Shown one piece after another: positions 50,020-58,936 of a DNA stretch of 64,000 nt. The stretch is from positions 620,001-684,000 of the forward strand of contig NZ_RJJY01000001.1 in the NCBI RefSeq assembly GCF_003751085.1, in the 5' to 3' direction. The notes under the pieces were generated by a model. That model was not told the origin of the DNA and ran no database searches. It worked only from the letters and a program-made list of their open reading frames with translations. Positions within the stretch are counted from its first letter, which is position 1. Each line of letters begins with the position of its first letter. This DNA comes from Micromonospora sp. Llam0. GTDB lineage: Bacteria > Actinomycetota > Actinomycetes > Mycobacteriales > Micromonosporaceae. The translations under genes were made by a program, and so were the position numbers.

Positions 50020-52968
50020 GTGCTGGTTTTGCTGATCGTCCACCTGGTGACGGCGCTCGTGGCGCCGGTGCTGGTCCGCTGGTGGGGTCCGCGTGCCTGC
50101 TACCTGCTGGCCGCCGCGCCCGGCGCCGCCGCCGGCTGGGCACTGGCCAACACCGGTGCGGTACGCGACGGTGCCACGCTCGACGAGACGTACCGGTGGG
50201 TGCCGCAGCTCGGCCTCGACCTGGCGTTTCGGGTCGGCACCCTGTCCTGGCTCATGGTGCTGCTGGTCGGCGGCGTCGGAGCCCTGGTCCTGATCTACTG
50301 TGCCCGCTACTTCGCGCCGGGTGAGCCCGGCCTCGGCCGGTTCACCGCGAACTTCGTCGGATTCGCCGGAGCCATGCTCGGTCTGGTCCTCGCCGACGAC
50401 CTGATCCTGCTCTACGTCTTCTGGGAGCTGACCACCGTCTTCTCCTACCTGCTGATCGGCCACCATCCGGAGAAGCGGGCCAGCCGCCGGGCCGCCGCCC
50501 AGGCGCTGATCGTGACCACCCTGGGCGGCCTGGCGATGCTCGTCGGGTTCATCATGCTCGGCGAGCAGGCCGGCACCTACAGCTGGTCGCAGATCGCGGC
50601 CAGCCCGCCGCCGGTGGGCGGCTACCTGGCCGTCGCGCTGATGCTGGTCCTTGTCGGCGCGCTGTCCAAGTCGGCGATCTTCCCGTTCAGCTTCTGGCTG
50701 CCGTCGGCGATGGCCGCGCCCACCCCGGTCAGCGCCTACCTGCACGCCGCCGCCATGGTGAAGGCCGGCATCTACCTGGTGGCCCTGCTGTCACCGGTGT
50801 ACGCGGGCAACCCCTGGTGGTACTGGTTGATCGTCACCACCGGCACCGCCACCATGCTGGTCGGCGGCTGGGCGGCGCTGCGTCAGACCGACCTCAAGCT
50901 GCTGCTGGCGTACGGGACCGTGAGCCAGCTCGGCCTACTGGTGGTGGTGACCGGCGCGGGTGAACGCGGCCCGGCGCTGGCCGGGGCGACGATGCTGCTC
51001 GCCCACGCCCTGTTCAAGGCGACCCTGTTCCTGGTGGTCGGCATCGTCGACCGGTGCGCCGGCACCCGCGACCTCACCGAGTTGAGCGGGCTGGGTCGAC
51101 GGATGCCGGCGGTCGCCGTGGCCGCCACGCTCGCCGCCGCGTCGATGGCCGGAGTGCCGCCGCTGCTCGGCTTCGTCGGCAAGGAAGCGGTGCTGGAGGC
51201 GTTCGCACCGGACCCGGTCGTGTTGGCGCTGATCGTCCTCGGCTCGGTGCTCACCACCGCGTACAGCGCCCGGTTCATCTGGGGCGCGTTCGCCGGCAAG
51301 CCCGGTCGGGAGCCGACCGCCGCCGCGCCGGTCGGCCCGGTGTTCATGCTGCCGGTCGGCGTACTGGCGCTGCTCGGCCTGCTGCTCGGGCCGGCGGCCG
51401 GCGTCGTCGACACGGTGCTCACCCCGTACGCCGGGCTGTTCGGCCCGGGTGACTACCACCTGGCGCTGTGGCACGGATTCACCCCCGCGCTGGGGCTGTC
51501 CCTGGTCGCGCTCGTCGGCGGCGCCGCGCTGTTCCTGGCCAGGGAACGGGTGGCTGCCGTGCAGCGGCGGCTGCGGGCCCCGACCGACGGGGCGACCAGT
51601 TACGCCCAGGCGACCCACCTGTTGGACCGGATCTCGGTCGAGGTCACCGGCGCCACCCAGCGCGGATCGCTGCCGCAGTACCTCAGCATCATCCTGCTGG
51701 TGCTGGTCACCGTGCCCGGTGGGGCGCTGCTGGTGACCCGGCCGTGGACCGGGCAGTGGCGCTGGTACGACACGCCGGTGCAGATCGCGGTGGCCGCGGT
51801 CCTGGTGGTCGCCGCGATCGCCACGGTCCGGGCGCAACGCCGGCTGAAGGCCGTCATCCTGGCCGGGGTGACCGGGTACTGCACCGCGTTGATGTTCGTC
51901 CTGCACGGCGCGCCCGACCTGGCGCTCACCCAGTTCCTGGTCGAGACGATCACCATCGTGGTGTTCGTCTTGGTGGTCCGGCGACTGCCGATCTACTTCT
52001 CGGAACGTCCACTGCGCTCCAGCCGGTACGCGCGGATCGCCCTCGGTGTCGTCGTCGGCGTGGTGATGTCCGGCATGGCGATGGCGGCGGTCGGCAACCG
52101 GGACGCGGCACCCGTCTCGGAGGCCTTCCCCGACCAGGCGGTGGAGTACGGCGGCGGGCGCAACGTGGTGAACGTGACCCTGGTCGACATCCGGGCCTGG
52201 GACACCATGGGGGAGATTTCGGTGCTGGTCGTCACGGCGACCGGCGTGGCCAGCCTGGTGTTCCTGCGGCCGCGTACCGGGCCGGGTCCGCGCCGGGTCG
52301 GCGCCGCGACCGCAGCCGGCCACGGTGGCCGGCCGGGCGGCCCGTCCCCGCCGGCCCGGTCCCGGCGCCAGCGGATCTGGCTACGGGGTGGCGCGACCCA
52401 GACCGCGCGGGGCCGGTCGATCATCTTCGAGGTCGTCATCCGGCTGCTGTTCCACGCCATCCTGGTCTACTCGATATTCCTGCTCTTCTCCGGCCACAAC
52501 GCACCCGGGGGCGGGTTCGCCGGCGGGCTGGTGGCGGGGCTGGCGCTGGCGGTGCGCTATCTCGCCGGTGGCCGCCACGAACTCAACGAGGCGGCACCGG
52601 TGGACGCCGGGCTGGTGCTCGGCGTCGGTCTGTTCCTGGCGATCGGGGCCGGGCTGAGCCCGATCCTGGTCGGCGCCGACGTGCTGCAGAGCGCCATCGT
52701 GGACCTGCACCTGCCGGTGATCGGCGACGTCCACCTGGTCACCTCGCTCTTCTTCGACGTGGGCGTCTACCTGATCGTGGTGGGTCTGGTCCTGGACATC
52801 CTGCGCAGCCTCGGTGCCGAGGTCGACCGGCAGATCGCCCGGTCCGCCGAACCGGACGTCGAGGTGGACGACACCCCGCAGGGCAAGCTCGCCGCCGCTG
52901 CCACCGCCGGCGGCACAGCCACCGCGCCGGGTGCCGGCGGCGACCGGGTCGCCGGAGGAAGGAGCTGA
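50020..52968 (+). CDS. mrpA: Na+/H+ antiporter subunit A fused to MnhB domain
   Basis: A 982-residue polytopic protein. Residues 1-500 are the complex-I NuoL-like antiporter domain (LVLADDLILLYVFWELTTVFSY and the Lys/His of KSAIFPFSFWLPSAMAAPTPVSAYLHAA). About 500-750 are the MrpA extension. From about residue 800 comes a MnhB domain (IFLLFSGHNAPGGGFAGGLVAG, PVIGDVHLVTSLFFDVGVYL). So subunits A and B are one chain, and no separate mrpB exists. The GTG at 50020 is preceded by CTGGAG. The Mrp complex exports Na+ for H+ and supports pH and salt tolerance. It is first of six tightly spaced genes. Confidence 0.93.
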   Translation: MLVLLIVHLVTALVAPVLVRWWGPRACYLLAAAPGAAAGWALANTGAVRDGATLDETYRWVPQLGLDLAFRVGTLSWLMVLLVGGVGALVLIYCARYFAPGEPGLGRFTANFVGFAGAMLGLVLADDLILLYVFWELTTVFSYLLIGHHPEKRASRRAAAQALIVTTLGGLAMLVGFIMLGEQAGTYSWSQIAASPPPVGGYLAVALMLVLVGALSKSAIFPFSFWLPSAMAAPTPVSAYLHAAAMVKAGIYLVALLSPVYAGNPWWYWLIVTTGTATMLVGGWAALRQTDLKLLLAYGTVSQLGLLVVVTGAGERGPALAGATMLLAHALFKATLFLVVGIVDRCAGTRDLTELSGLGRRMPAVAVAATLAAASMAGVPPLLGFVGKEAVLEAFAPDPVVLALIVLGSVLTTAYSARFIWGAFAGKPGREPTAAAPVGPVFMLPVGVLALLGLLLGPAAGVVDTVLTPYAGLFGPGDYHLALWHGFTPALGLSLVALVGGAALFLARERVAAVQRRLRAPTDGATSYAQATHLLDRISVEVTGATQRGSLPQYLSIILLVLVTVPGGALLVTRPWTGQWRWYDTPVQIAVAAVLVVAAIATVRAQRRLKAVILAGVTGYCTALMFVLHGAPDLALTQFLVETITIVVFVLVVRRLPIYFSERPLRSSRYARIALGVVVGVVMSGMAMAAVGNRDAAPVSEAFPDQAVEYGGGRNVVNVTLVDIRAWDTMGEISVLVVTATGVASLVFLRPRTGPGPRRVGAATAAGHGGRPGGPSPPARSRRQRIWLRGGATQTARGRSIIFEVVIRLLFHAILVYSIFLLFSGHNAPGGGFAGGLVAGLALAVRYLAGGRHELNEAAPVDAGLVLGVGLFLAIGAGLSPILVGADVLQSAIVDLHLPVIGDVHLVTSLFFDVGVYLIVVGLVLDILRSLGAEVDRQIARSAEPDVEVDDTPQGKLAAAATAGGTATAPGAGGDRVAGGRS

Positions 52969-52969
52969 C

Positions 52970-53455
52970 ATGCCGCCCAACATCGTGCTCGTCCTGACCA
53001 TCGGGGTGCTCTTCGCCGCCGGCGTCACGCTGCTGCTGGAGCGCAGTCTCACCCGGGTGGTGCTCGGGGTGATCCTGCTCGGCAACGGGGCCAACCTGCT
53101 GATCCTGTTGGGTGGGCGGCCCGGCGGGGCACCCATCGCCGAGGTCACCGCCGCCGAGGAGATGAGCGACCCGCTGCCGCAGGCGCTCATCCTCACCGCG
53201 ATCGTGATCACGCTCGGGCTCACCGCGTTCCTGCTCGCCATGGCGTACCGCAGCTGGCTGCTCTTCGGCCACGACGAGGTCCAGGACGACCTGGAGGACC
53301 GGCTCATCGTGCAGCGCGCCCTGGCCGACCAGGGGCCCAACGCCGACGACGACGCCGAGGACAGCGACGACCGCGACACCGACCCGATCGACGCGATCGG
53401 TGCCCCCCGTACCGCCCCGGCCCGCGCCGGCGATCTCGATCGGAGCGACCCGTGA
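52970..53455 (+). CDS. mrpC: Na+/H+ antiporter subunit C
   Basis: A 161-residue NuoK-like subunit with three membrane helices (3-22, 27-48, 70-92). The marker segments are GVILLGNGANLLIL and DPLPQALILTAIVITLGLTAF. A highly acidic cytosolic tail of about 60 residues is longer than in most MrpC proteins. AAGGAG lies 6 nt before ATG 52970, 1 nt after the mrpA stop. It overlaps mrpD by 4 bp. Confidence 0.93.
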   Translation: MPPNIVLVLTIGVLFAAGVTLLLERSLTRVVLGVILLGNGANLLILLGGRPGGAPIAEVTAAEEMSDPLPQALILTAIVITLGLTAFLLAMAYRSWLLFGHDEVQDDLEDRLIVQRALADQGPNADDDAEDSDDRDTDPIDAIGAPRTAPARAGDLDRSDP

Positions 53456-55098
53456 GCTTCCTGGTGCCGTTGCCGGTGATCGTCCCGCTGCTCGGCGCGG
53501 GAATCACCCTGGTGCTGGCCCGGCATCCGCGTGCCCAGCGGACCACCAGCGTCGCCGCCCTCACCGTCACCTTCGGCGTCGCGCTCGCCCTGTTGATCAC
53601 CGCCCACATCGAGGGACCCCAGGTGGTACGGGTGGGCGGCTGGCCGGTGCCGTTGGGCATCGTGCTGGTCGCCGACCAACTCGCCACCCTGATGCTGGTG
53701 GTCTCCACTGCGGTGACGCTCTGCGTACTGCTGTACTCGATCGGCGAAGGCCGCGCCGACGGCCGGGAGAGCACACCGGTGGCGATCTACCACCCGACGT
53801 ACCTGATTCTCACCGCCGGAGTGACCAACGCATTCCTCTCCGGGGACCTGTTCAACCTGTACGTCGGGTTCGAGATTCTGCTCGGCGCCAGCTACGTGCT
53901 GCTCACCCTGGGCGGCACCGAGGTGCGGATCCGGGCCGGCACGACGTACGTCGTGGTCAGCATCCTTTCCTCGGTCATCTTCCTCACCGCGATCGGGCTG
54001 ATCTACGCCGCCACCGGCACGGTGAACCTGGCGCAGCTGGCCGACCGGCTCGACGGACTCCCCGACGACCTGCGGTTGGTGCTGCAGCTGATGCTGCTTC
54101 TCGCGTTCGGCATCAAGGCCGCCGTCTTCCCGCTGTCGGCCTGGCTGCCGGACAGCTACCCGACCGCGCCGGCTCCGGTCACCGCCGTCTTCGCCGGTCT
54201 GCTGACCAAGGTCGGCGTGTACGCGATCATCCGTACCGAGACGTTGCTGTTCCCCGGCGGCCGCACCCGCGACCTGCTGCTGGTGGTCGCGCTGCTGACC
54301 ATGGTGGTCGGCATCCTCGGTGCCGTCGCGCAGTCGGACATCAAGCGGCTGCTGTCGTTCACCCTGGTCAGCCACATCGGCTACATGCTGTTCGGGATCG
54401 CGCTCGGCACCGCCGCCGGACTGGCGGCGGCGATCTTCTACGTGGTGCACCACATCACCATCCAGACCACGCTGTTCCTGGCGACCGGGCTGGTGGAGCG
54501 CCGGGGCGGCAGCACCAACCTGGAACGTCTCGGCGGGCTGGCCCGGGCCGCGCCGCTGCTCGCCGCGCTGTTCTTTCTGCCGGCGTTGAACCTGGCCGGC
54601 ATACCACCGTTCTCCGGGTTCCTCGGCAAGCTCGGGTTGCTGCGGGCCGGGGTCGCCGACGGCGGCCCGCTGGTCTGGGCGGTCGTCGCCAGCGCCGTGC
54701 TGACCAGCCTGCTCACCCTGTACGCGGTGACCCGGGTGTGGAATCTCGCCTTCTGGCGCAAGACCGCCCCGCAGGCCACAGCGGGCGGTCCGGCGACGGT
54801 ACCGGCACTTGCTGCGGCCGCGCAGCCGGCGACGGTGCCGTCCGCGACCCGGGCGGTGTCCGGTGTCCGGGTGCCGTCCACCGACTCGGCCTCCACCCCG
54901 CTCGCCGCCGACGGCCCAGGGTCGGTGGAACCGATGCCGCCCCTGCTGGTCGGCGCGACCACCGCACTGGTGCTGCTCGGACTGGCACTGACCGCGCTGG
55001 CCGGACCGTTGTACCAGGTCGGCACCGAGGCGGCAGCCAATCTGGTGAGCCGGACACCGTACGTCGACGCGGTGTTCCCACAGGGAGGAGCCCGATGA
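53452..55098 (+). CDS. mrpD: Na+/H+ antiporter subunit D
   Basis: A 548-residue NuoN/NuoM-like antiporter subunit with about fourteen helices. The proton-pathway elements include the Glu of LYVGFEILLGASYVLL, the Lys of FGIKAAVFPLSAWLPDSYPTA and the HHITIQTTLF histidines. An Ala/Pro/Thr-rich loop (about 440-490) before the last helix is an unusual insertion. The GTG start overlaps mrpC (GTGA) and the stop overlaps mrpE (ATGA). Confidence 0.94.
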   Translation: MSFLVPLPVIVPLLGAGITLVLARHPRAQRTTSVAALTVTFGVALALLITAHIEGPQVVRVGGWPVPLGIVLVADQLATLMLVVSTAVTLCVLLYSIGEGRADGRESTPVAIYHPTYLILTAGVTNAFLSGDLFNLYVGFEILLGASYVLLTLGGTEVRIRAGTTYVVVSILSSVIFLTAIGLIYAATGTVNLAQLADRLDGLPDDLRLVLQLMLLLAFGIKAAVFPLSAWLPDSYPTAPAPVTAVFAGLLTKVGVYAIIRTETLLFPGGRTRDLLLVVALLTMVVGILGAVAQSDIKRLLSFTLVSHIGYMLFGIALGTAAGLAAAIFYVVHHITIQTTLFLATGLVERRGGSTNLERLGGLARAAPLLAALFFLPALNLAGIPPFSGFLGKLGLLRAGVADGGPLVWAVVASAVLTSLLTLYAVTRVWNLAFWRKTAPQATAGGPATVPALAAAAQPATVPSATRAVSGVRVPSTDSASTPLAADGPGSVEPMPPLLVGATTALVLLGLALTALAGPLYQVGTEAAANLVSRTPYVDAVFPQGGAR

Positions 55099-55697
55099 GT
55101 CCGGTGTCCAGGGCCGCGCGCTGGCGTACCCAGATCGTCGCGGTCGCCGCTCTGGTGGTGCTGTGGAACCTGTTCTACGGGCGGTTCTCCGTCGGCAACC
55201 TGCTCGGTGGGACGGTCGTCGCGCTGGTGGTGGTCACCGTCTTTCCGCTACCGCCGGTCGCCTTCGAGGGCCGGATCCGGCCGTTGGCGGTGCTGCGCTT
55301 CCTCGCCCGGTTCGTCGTCGACCTGTTCACCGCGAGCGCGCAGGTGGCCTGGACCGCCGTCCGGTTCGGGCACACGCCGCGCAGCGCGGTCATCGCGGTG
55401 CGGCTACGGGTCCGGACGGACCTGAACCTGACCCTCACCGCGGAGGCGTTGTCGTTGATCCCGGGCAGCCTCATCGTCGAGGCCGACCCGGCCAGCGGCA
55501 CCCTCTACGTCCACGTGCTCGACGTCGTCGACCACCACGACGTCGAGCAGGCCCGGCGGAAGGTGCTGGCGTTGGAGGAGCGGATCGTCCGGGCCGTCGG
55601 TTCGGCGGACGACGTACGGCATCTCGACGACCCCCGCCCGGCCGACGACCCCCATCTGCGAAACGATCCCTGCCCAGGGAACGGAGAGAACCGATGA
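55095..55697 (+). CDS. mrpE: Na+/H+ antiporter subunit E
   Basis: A 200-residue MrpE: two N-terminal helices, then the conserved LRVRTDLNLTLTAEALSLIPG and LYVHVLDVVD. The charged, Asp/Pro-rich tail after residue 175 is not conserved. ATG 55095 has GGGAGGAG upstream and overlaps the mrpD stop; it overlaps mrpF by 4 bp. The upstream open frame belongs to another reading of mrpD. Confidence 0.92.
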   Translation: MSPVSRAARWRTQIVAVAALVVLWNLFYGRFSVGNLLGGTVVALVVVTVFPLPPVAFEGRIRPLAVLRFLARFVVDLFTASAQVAWTAVRFGHTPRSAVIAVRLRVRTDLNLTLTAEALSLIPGSLIVEADPASGTLYVHVLDVVDHHDVEQARRKVLALEERIVRAVGSADDVRHLDDPRPADDPHLRNDPCPGNGENR

Positions 55698-55984
55698 CCT
55701 TCGTGGCTGTTGTGGTGACCGTCCTGCTGGCCGTAGCGGCTCTGCTGACCGTCGGGCGGATCATCCGTGGTCCGACGCTGCTCGACCGGGTGGTGGCCGC
55801 CGAGGTGCTGATCGCCATCATCGTCGGTGGGCTCGCCGCCGAGGCGGCGGTCAATCGGCACGCCACCACTTTGCCGGTGCTCGTGGTGTTGTCCCTGCTC
55901 GGGTTCGTGGGCTCGGTCAGCATCGTCCGGTTCGTCGCCGCCCGCCCGCCCGCGGTGGCCGCCGCCGAACGGGAGCAACGGTGA
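55694..55984 (+). CDS. mrpF: Na+/H+ antiporter subunit F
   Basis: A 96-residue subunit with three helices. GRIIRGPTLLDRVVAAEVL is the family's marker loop with the conserved Asp. ATG 55694 overlaps mrpE (ATGA) and the stop overlaps the mrpG GTG. Confidence 0.92.
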   Translation: MTFVAVVVTVLLAVAALLTVGRIIRGPTLLDRVVAAEVLIAIIVGGLAAEAAVNRHATTLPVLVVLSLLGFVGSVSIVRFVAARPPAVAAAEREQR

Positions 55985-56364
55985 ACGGGGTGCTGACCGT
56001 ACTGTCCGGCACGCTGCTGATCGGCGGCGCGCTGCTCAGCCTGGCCGCCAGCATCGGCCTGCTGCGCTTCCCCGACGTCGCCGCCCGGATACACGCGGCG
56101 ACCAAGCCGCAGGTTCTCGGCCTGCTGCTGGTCCTCAGTGGGCTGGCGCTGCGGCTGCAGAGCGGCACCGAGCTGGCCACTCTGCTGATGGTGGCGGTCT
56201 TCCAGATGGCGACCGCGCCGGTCGCGGCCCACATCATCGGCCGGGCCGCCTACCGGGCCGATCTGGTCCGGCGGGACCTGCTGGTCACCGACGAGGCGGA
56301 CGGAATGTCGGTCGACGGCACCGGCGGCGACGGAACCGGTGGGCAGCGGCGGGCCACTATATAA
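55981..56364 (+). CDS. mrpG: Na+/H+ antiporter subunit G
   Basis: A 127-residue MrpG (PhaG/MnhG) with three helices and the signature LLRFPDVAARIHAATKPQVLG. The C-terminal Gly/Asp tail is short. Its TAA stop (56362-56364) lies inside a perfect TATAAT, so transcription of the next unit begins at the very end of the mrp operon. Confidence 0.93.
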   Translation: MNGVLTVLSGTLLIGGALLSLAASIGLLRFPDVAARIHAATKPQVLGLLLVLSGLALRLQSGTELATLLMVAVFQMATAPVAAHIIGRAAYRADLVRRDLLVTDEADGMSVDGTGGDGTGGQRRATI

Positions 56365-56371
56365 TCCCGCC
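56360..56371 (+). promoter_or_regulatory. Perfect TATAAT promoter driving a leaderless leader ORF
   Basis: TATAAT at 56360-56365 is the only perfect vegetative -10 I noticed in the window. It ends 6 nt before an ATG at 56372, so the transcript should start at that ATG. The -35 region is poor. Two hairpins follow: CTGCCC-AGGA-GGGCAG (56385-56400) and a 9-bp stem with a 3-nt loop (56408-56428). Confidence 0.6.
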
Positions 56372-56476
56372 ATGACCGACGCTCCTGCCCAGGAGGGCAG
56401 CAGTAGCCAGCCGGGTAGCACCCGGCTGCCGACATTCCGGCCGCCGGTCGCCGGAGCGCTGAGCCCACGGTGCTGA
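56372..56476 (+). CDS. Putative 34-residue proline-rich leader peptide
   Basis: A short ORF too small for normal gene calling. It begins MTDAPAQEG, contains six prolines in 34 codons (positions 5, 14, 20, 24, 25 and 32) and ends with a TGA at 56474-56476. The transporter start GTG 56470 lies inside its last codons, so ribosomes finishing the leader would be placed on that start. The ATG lies 6 nt after a perfect TATAAT. Two hairpins lie within the coding part. Proline-rich leaders upstream of Mg2+ transport genes (mgtL, corL) act by ribosome stalling in enterobacteria. A similar role is a hypothesis only. Confidence 0.4.
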   Translation: MTDAPAQEGSSSQPGSTRLPTFRPPVAGALSPRC

Positions 56477-57807
56477 TCGTCTTCGGTCTCTTCTTGATCA
56501 CCGTGTTGACGGTCGCGACCGGGTACTTCGTCGCCCAGGAATTCGGCTACGTTGCCGTCGACCGGGGGCGGCTCCGCGCCCTGGCCGACCGGGGCGACCC
56601 GGCCGCCGCCCGGGCGCTGCGGGTGACCAGCCGGCTGTCGTTCATGCTCTCCGGCGCTCAGCTGGGGATCACGGTCACCGCGCTGCTGGTCGGCTACGTC
56701 GCCGAGCCGTACCTTGGCGCCGGACTGTCCGAGCTGCTCGGCGGGGTCGGCGTGCCGCCGGCCGCCAGCCTGACCATCTCGGTCGGGCTCGCGCTGATCA
56801 TCTCGACCGTGGTGCAGATGGTTCTCGGTGAGCTGGCTCCCAAGAACCTCGCCCTCGCCCGGGCCGAGACGTTGGCCCGGGCGCTCAGCCGGTCGACCCT
56901 GATCTACCTGGCCGTCGCCGGGCCGCTGATCAGGATGTTCGACATCGCGGCGAACCGGTTGCTGCGGCGGGTCGGCATCGAACCGATCGAGGAGCTGCCC
57001 AGTGGCGCCACCGCCGAGGACCTCGGCCAGATCATCGCCGAGTCCCGCCAGGAGGGGCACCTCGATTCGGCGATGTCGACGCTGCTCGACCGAGGGTTGC
57101 ACTTCCGGCAGCTGACCGCCGGCGAGGCGATGGTGCCGCGGGTCGACGTGCACACGGTACGGGTCGACGCGCCCCTGACCGGGCTGGTGGAGCTGCTGGA
57201 CACCGGGCACTCGCGGTTCCCGGTGCACGGCTCGGACGGCGTCGACGACCTGGTCGGCATCGCCAGCATCGCGGATGTGCTCACCGTAGCGCCGTCGCGG
57301 CGGGCGGTGACGACCGTCGCGGCGGTGATGGTCCCCCCGCTGCTGGTGCCGGAGACCCTGCCGCTGCCGGCGGTGCTGGACCGGCTGCGTAAGGGGCACC
57401 GGCAGCTCGCCTGCGTGGTCGACGAGTACGGCGGCTTCGCCGGGGTGATCACCCTGGAGGACATCGCCGAGGAGCTGGTCGGCCCGATCCGGGACGAGGA
57501 CGATCCGCCGGAGCCGGCCCCGGCCCGCCAGCCGGACGGATCCTGGCTGGTGCCGGCCCGTTGGCGAATCGACGAGGTCGCCGACACCACCGGGGTCGAG
57601 CTGCCGACCGCCCCCGAGTACGACACCCTCTCCGGCCTGGTCATGCGGGAGCTGGGCCGGGTGCCCGAGGTCGGCGACCAGATCTCGATCAGCCTGGACG
57701 AGACGGCCGCCGGCAACGGCCACCAGCCGACCCGGCGGGCGGTGCTGCACGTGATCTCCGTCGACCGGCACGTGCCCGACTCGGTACGGCTGGAGGTGAT
57801 CGGGTGA
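56470..57807 (+). CDS. CNNM/CorC-HlyC family membrane transporter (DUF21-CBS-CorC)
   Basis: A 445-residue protein. An N-terminal DUF21 (CNNM) membrane domain with about four helices (GYFVAQEFGYVAVDRGRLR, then SGAQLGITVTALLVGYVAEP, VLGELAPKNLALARAE) is followed by a CBS pair (about 200-340; MVPRVDVHTV, YGGFAGVITLEDIAEELVG). The C-terminal CorC/HlyC transporter-associated domain runs from about 355. Members are annotated haemolysins but bind Mg2+-ATP through CBS and export Mg2+ or Na+. The GTG at 56470 overlaps a putative leader ORF, and the gene overlaps its paralogue by 4 bp. Confidence 0.9.
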   Translation: MLIVFGLFLITVLTVATGYFVAQEFGYVAVDRGRLRALADRGDPAAARALRVTSRLSFMLSGAQLGITVTALLVGYVAEPYLGAGLSELLGGVGVPPAASLTISVGLALIISTVVQMVLGELAPKNLALARAETLARALSRSTLIYLAVAGPLIRMFDIAANRLLRRVGIEPIEELPSGATAEDLGQIIAESRQEGHLDSAMSTLLDRGLHFRQLTAGEAMVPRVDVHTVRVDAPLTGLVELLDTGHSRFPVHGSDGVDDLVGIASIADVLTVAPSRRAVTTVAAVMVPPLLVPETLPLPAVLDRLRKGHRQLACVVDEYGGFAGVITLEDIAEELVGPIRDEDDPPEPAPARQPDGSWLVPARWRIDEVADTTGVELPTAPEYDTLSGLVMRELGRVPEVGDQISISLDETAAGNGHQPTRRAVLHVISVDRHVPDSVRLEVIG

Positions 57808-58868
57808 GCACCGGGTGGGCGTTGCTGACCTCACTGGTGCTGCTCGCCCTGAACGGGTTCTTCGTGGCTGCGGAGTTCGCCCTGGTCGCGAGCAAGCGGT
57901 ACCGGCTGGAACAGGCCGCGGCGGGCGGCTCGCGGGCGGCCCGGGCGGCGCTGGACGGCTCCCGTGAGCTGTCACTGATGCTCGCCGGGGCGCAGCTGGG
58001 CATCACCGTCTGCACCCTCGGCCTTGGCGCGTTGGCCGAGCCGGCGGTGGAGCGGCTGGTGGCGCCGCTGCTGGAGCGGGCCGGCCTGCCGTACGCGGCC
58101 AGTCACCTGGTCGCGTTCCTGTTCGCCCTCGCCCTGGTGGTCTTCCTGCACCTGGTGGTCGGCGAGATGGCACCGAAGTCGTGGGCGATCACCCACCCGG
58201 AGCGGTCGGCGCTGCTGCTGGCGCTGCCGTTCCGGGCGTTCGCCCGGGTGTCCCGGCCGGTCCTGTCCGGGCTGAACGCGATCGCCAACGCCGTGCTGCG
58301 GGCGTTCCGGGTCGAACCGCAGGACCAGTTGGCCCAGGTGCACGGCCCGGACGAGCTGCGCATCCTGCTGGAACAGTCGCGGGAGCACGGCCTGCTGCCG
58401 GCGGACCAGCACGAGCTGCTGGCCAAGATGCTCCAGCTGGAACGCACCACCGTCCGGGACGTGATGCAGCCGGTGGACCAGGTCGTCGCGGTGGCCCGGA
58501 CGGACACCGCCGAGCGGGTGGAGGAGCTGTCCCGGGGCAGCGGCCGGTCCCGCCTGGTGGTCTGCGGGGAGGCCGGCGATCTGATCGGCATCGTGCACGT
58601 ACGCGACGCGGTGCGGGCGAACACCTGTGACGGCGCGCCGACCGCCGAGTCGCTGATGAGCCGGCCGTTCCTGCTGCCGGCGACGGCCACCGTCACCGAG
58701 GCGGTGGCCGCGATGCGCGCCGACCAGGTGCAGTTGGCGCTGGTCACCAACGGTGCCGGGGCCGACCGGCCGATCGGCTTCGTGGCGTTGGAGGACCTGC
58801 TGGAGGAGGTCATCGGCGAGTTCGACGACGAGACCGACACCGTCCCGAGGGGACGGCGGATGCGCTGA
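57804..58868 (+). CDS. CNNM family membrane transporter (DUF21-CBS), shorter paralogue
   Basis: A 354-residue paralogue of the preceding protein with the same DUF21 domain (FFVAAEFALVASKRYRLE, LAGAQLGITVCTLGLGALAE, VVGEMAPKSWAITHPE) and CBS pair (DVMQPVDQVVAVART, IGFVALEDLLEEVIGEF). It lacks the C-terminal CorC/HlyC domain. The GTG start overlaps the first gene (GTGA). The long/short pairing, as in Rv1842c-Rv1841c of M. tuberculosis, suggests a hetero-oligomer. Confidence 0.9.
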   Translation: MSTGWALLTSLVLLALNGFFVAAEFALVASKRYRLEQAAAGGSRAARAALDGSRELSLMLAGAQLGITVCTLGLGALAEPAVERLVAPLLERAGLPYAASHLVAFLFALALVVFLHLVVGEMAPKSWAITHPERSALLLALPFRAFARVSRPVLSGLNAIANAVLRAFRVEPQDQLAQVHGPDELRILLEQSREHGLLPADQHELLAKMLQLERTTVRDVMQPVDQVVAVARTDTAERVEELSRGSGRSRLVVCGEAGDLIGIVHVRDAVRANTCDGAPTAESLMSRPFLLPATATVTEAVAAMRADQVQLALVTNGAGADRPIGFVALEDLLEEVIGEFDDETDTVPRGRRMR

Positions 58869-58936
58869 CCGGCGCGCCGACGATGGCGGTCGCGCCGACC
58901 AGCGCTCAGGTTGCTCCGGCGGTCAGGCTCCGGCGG

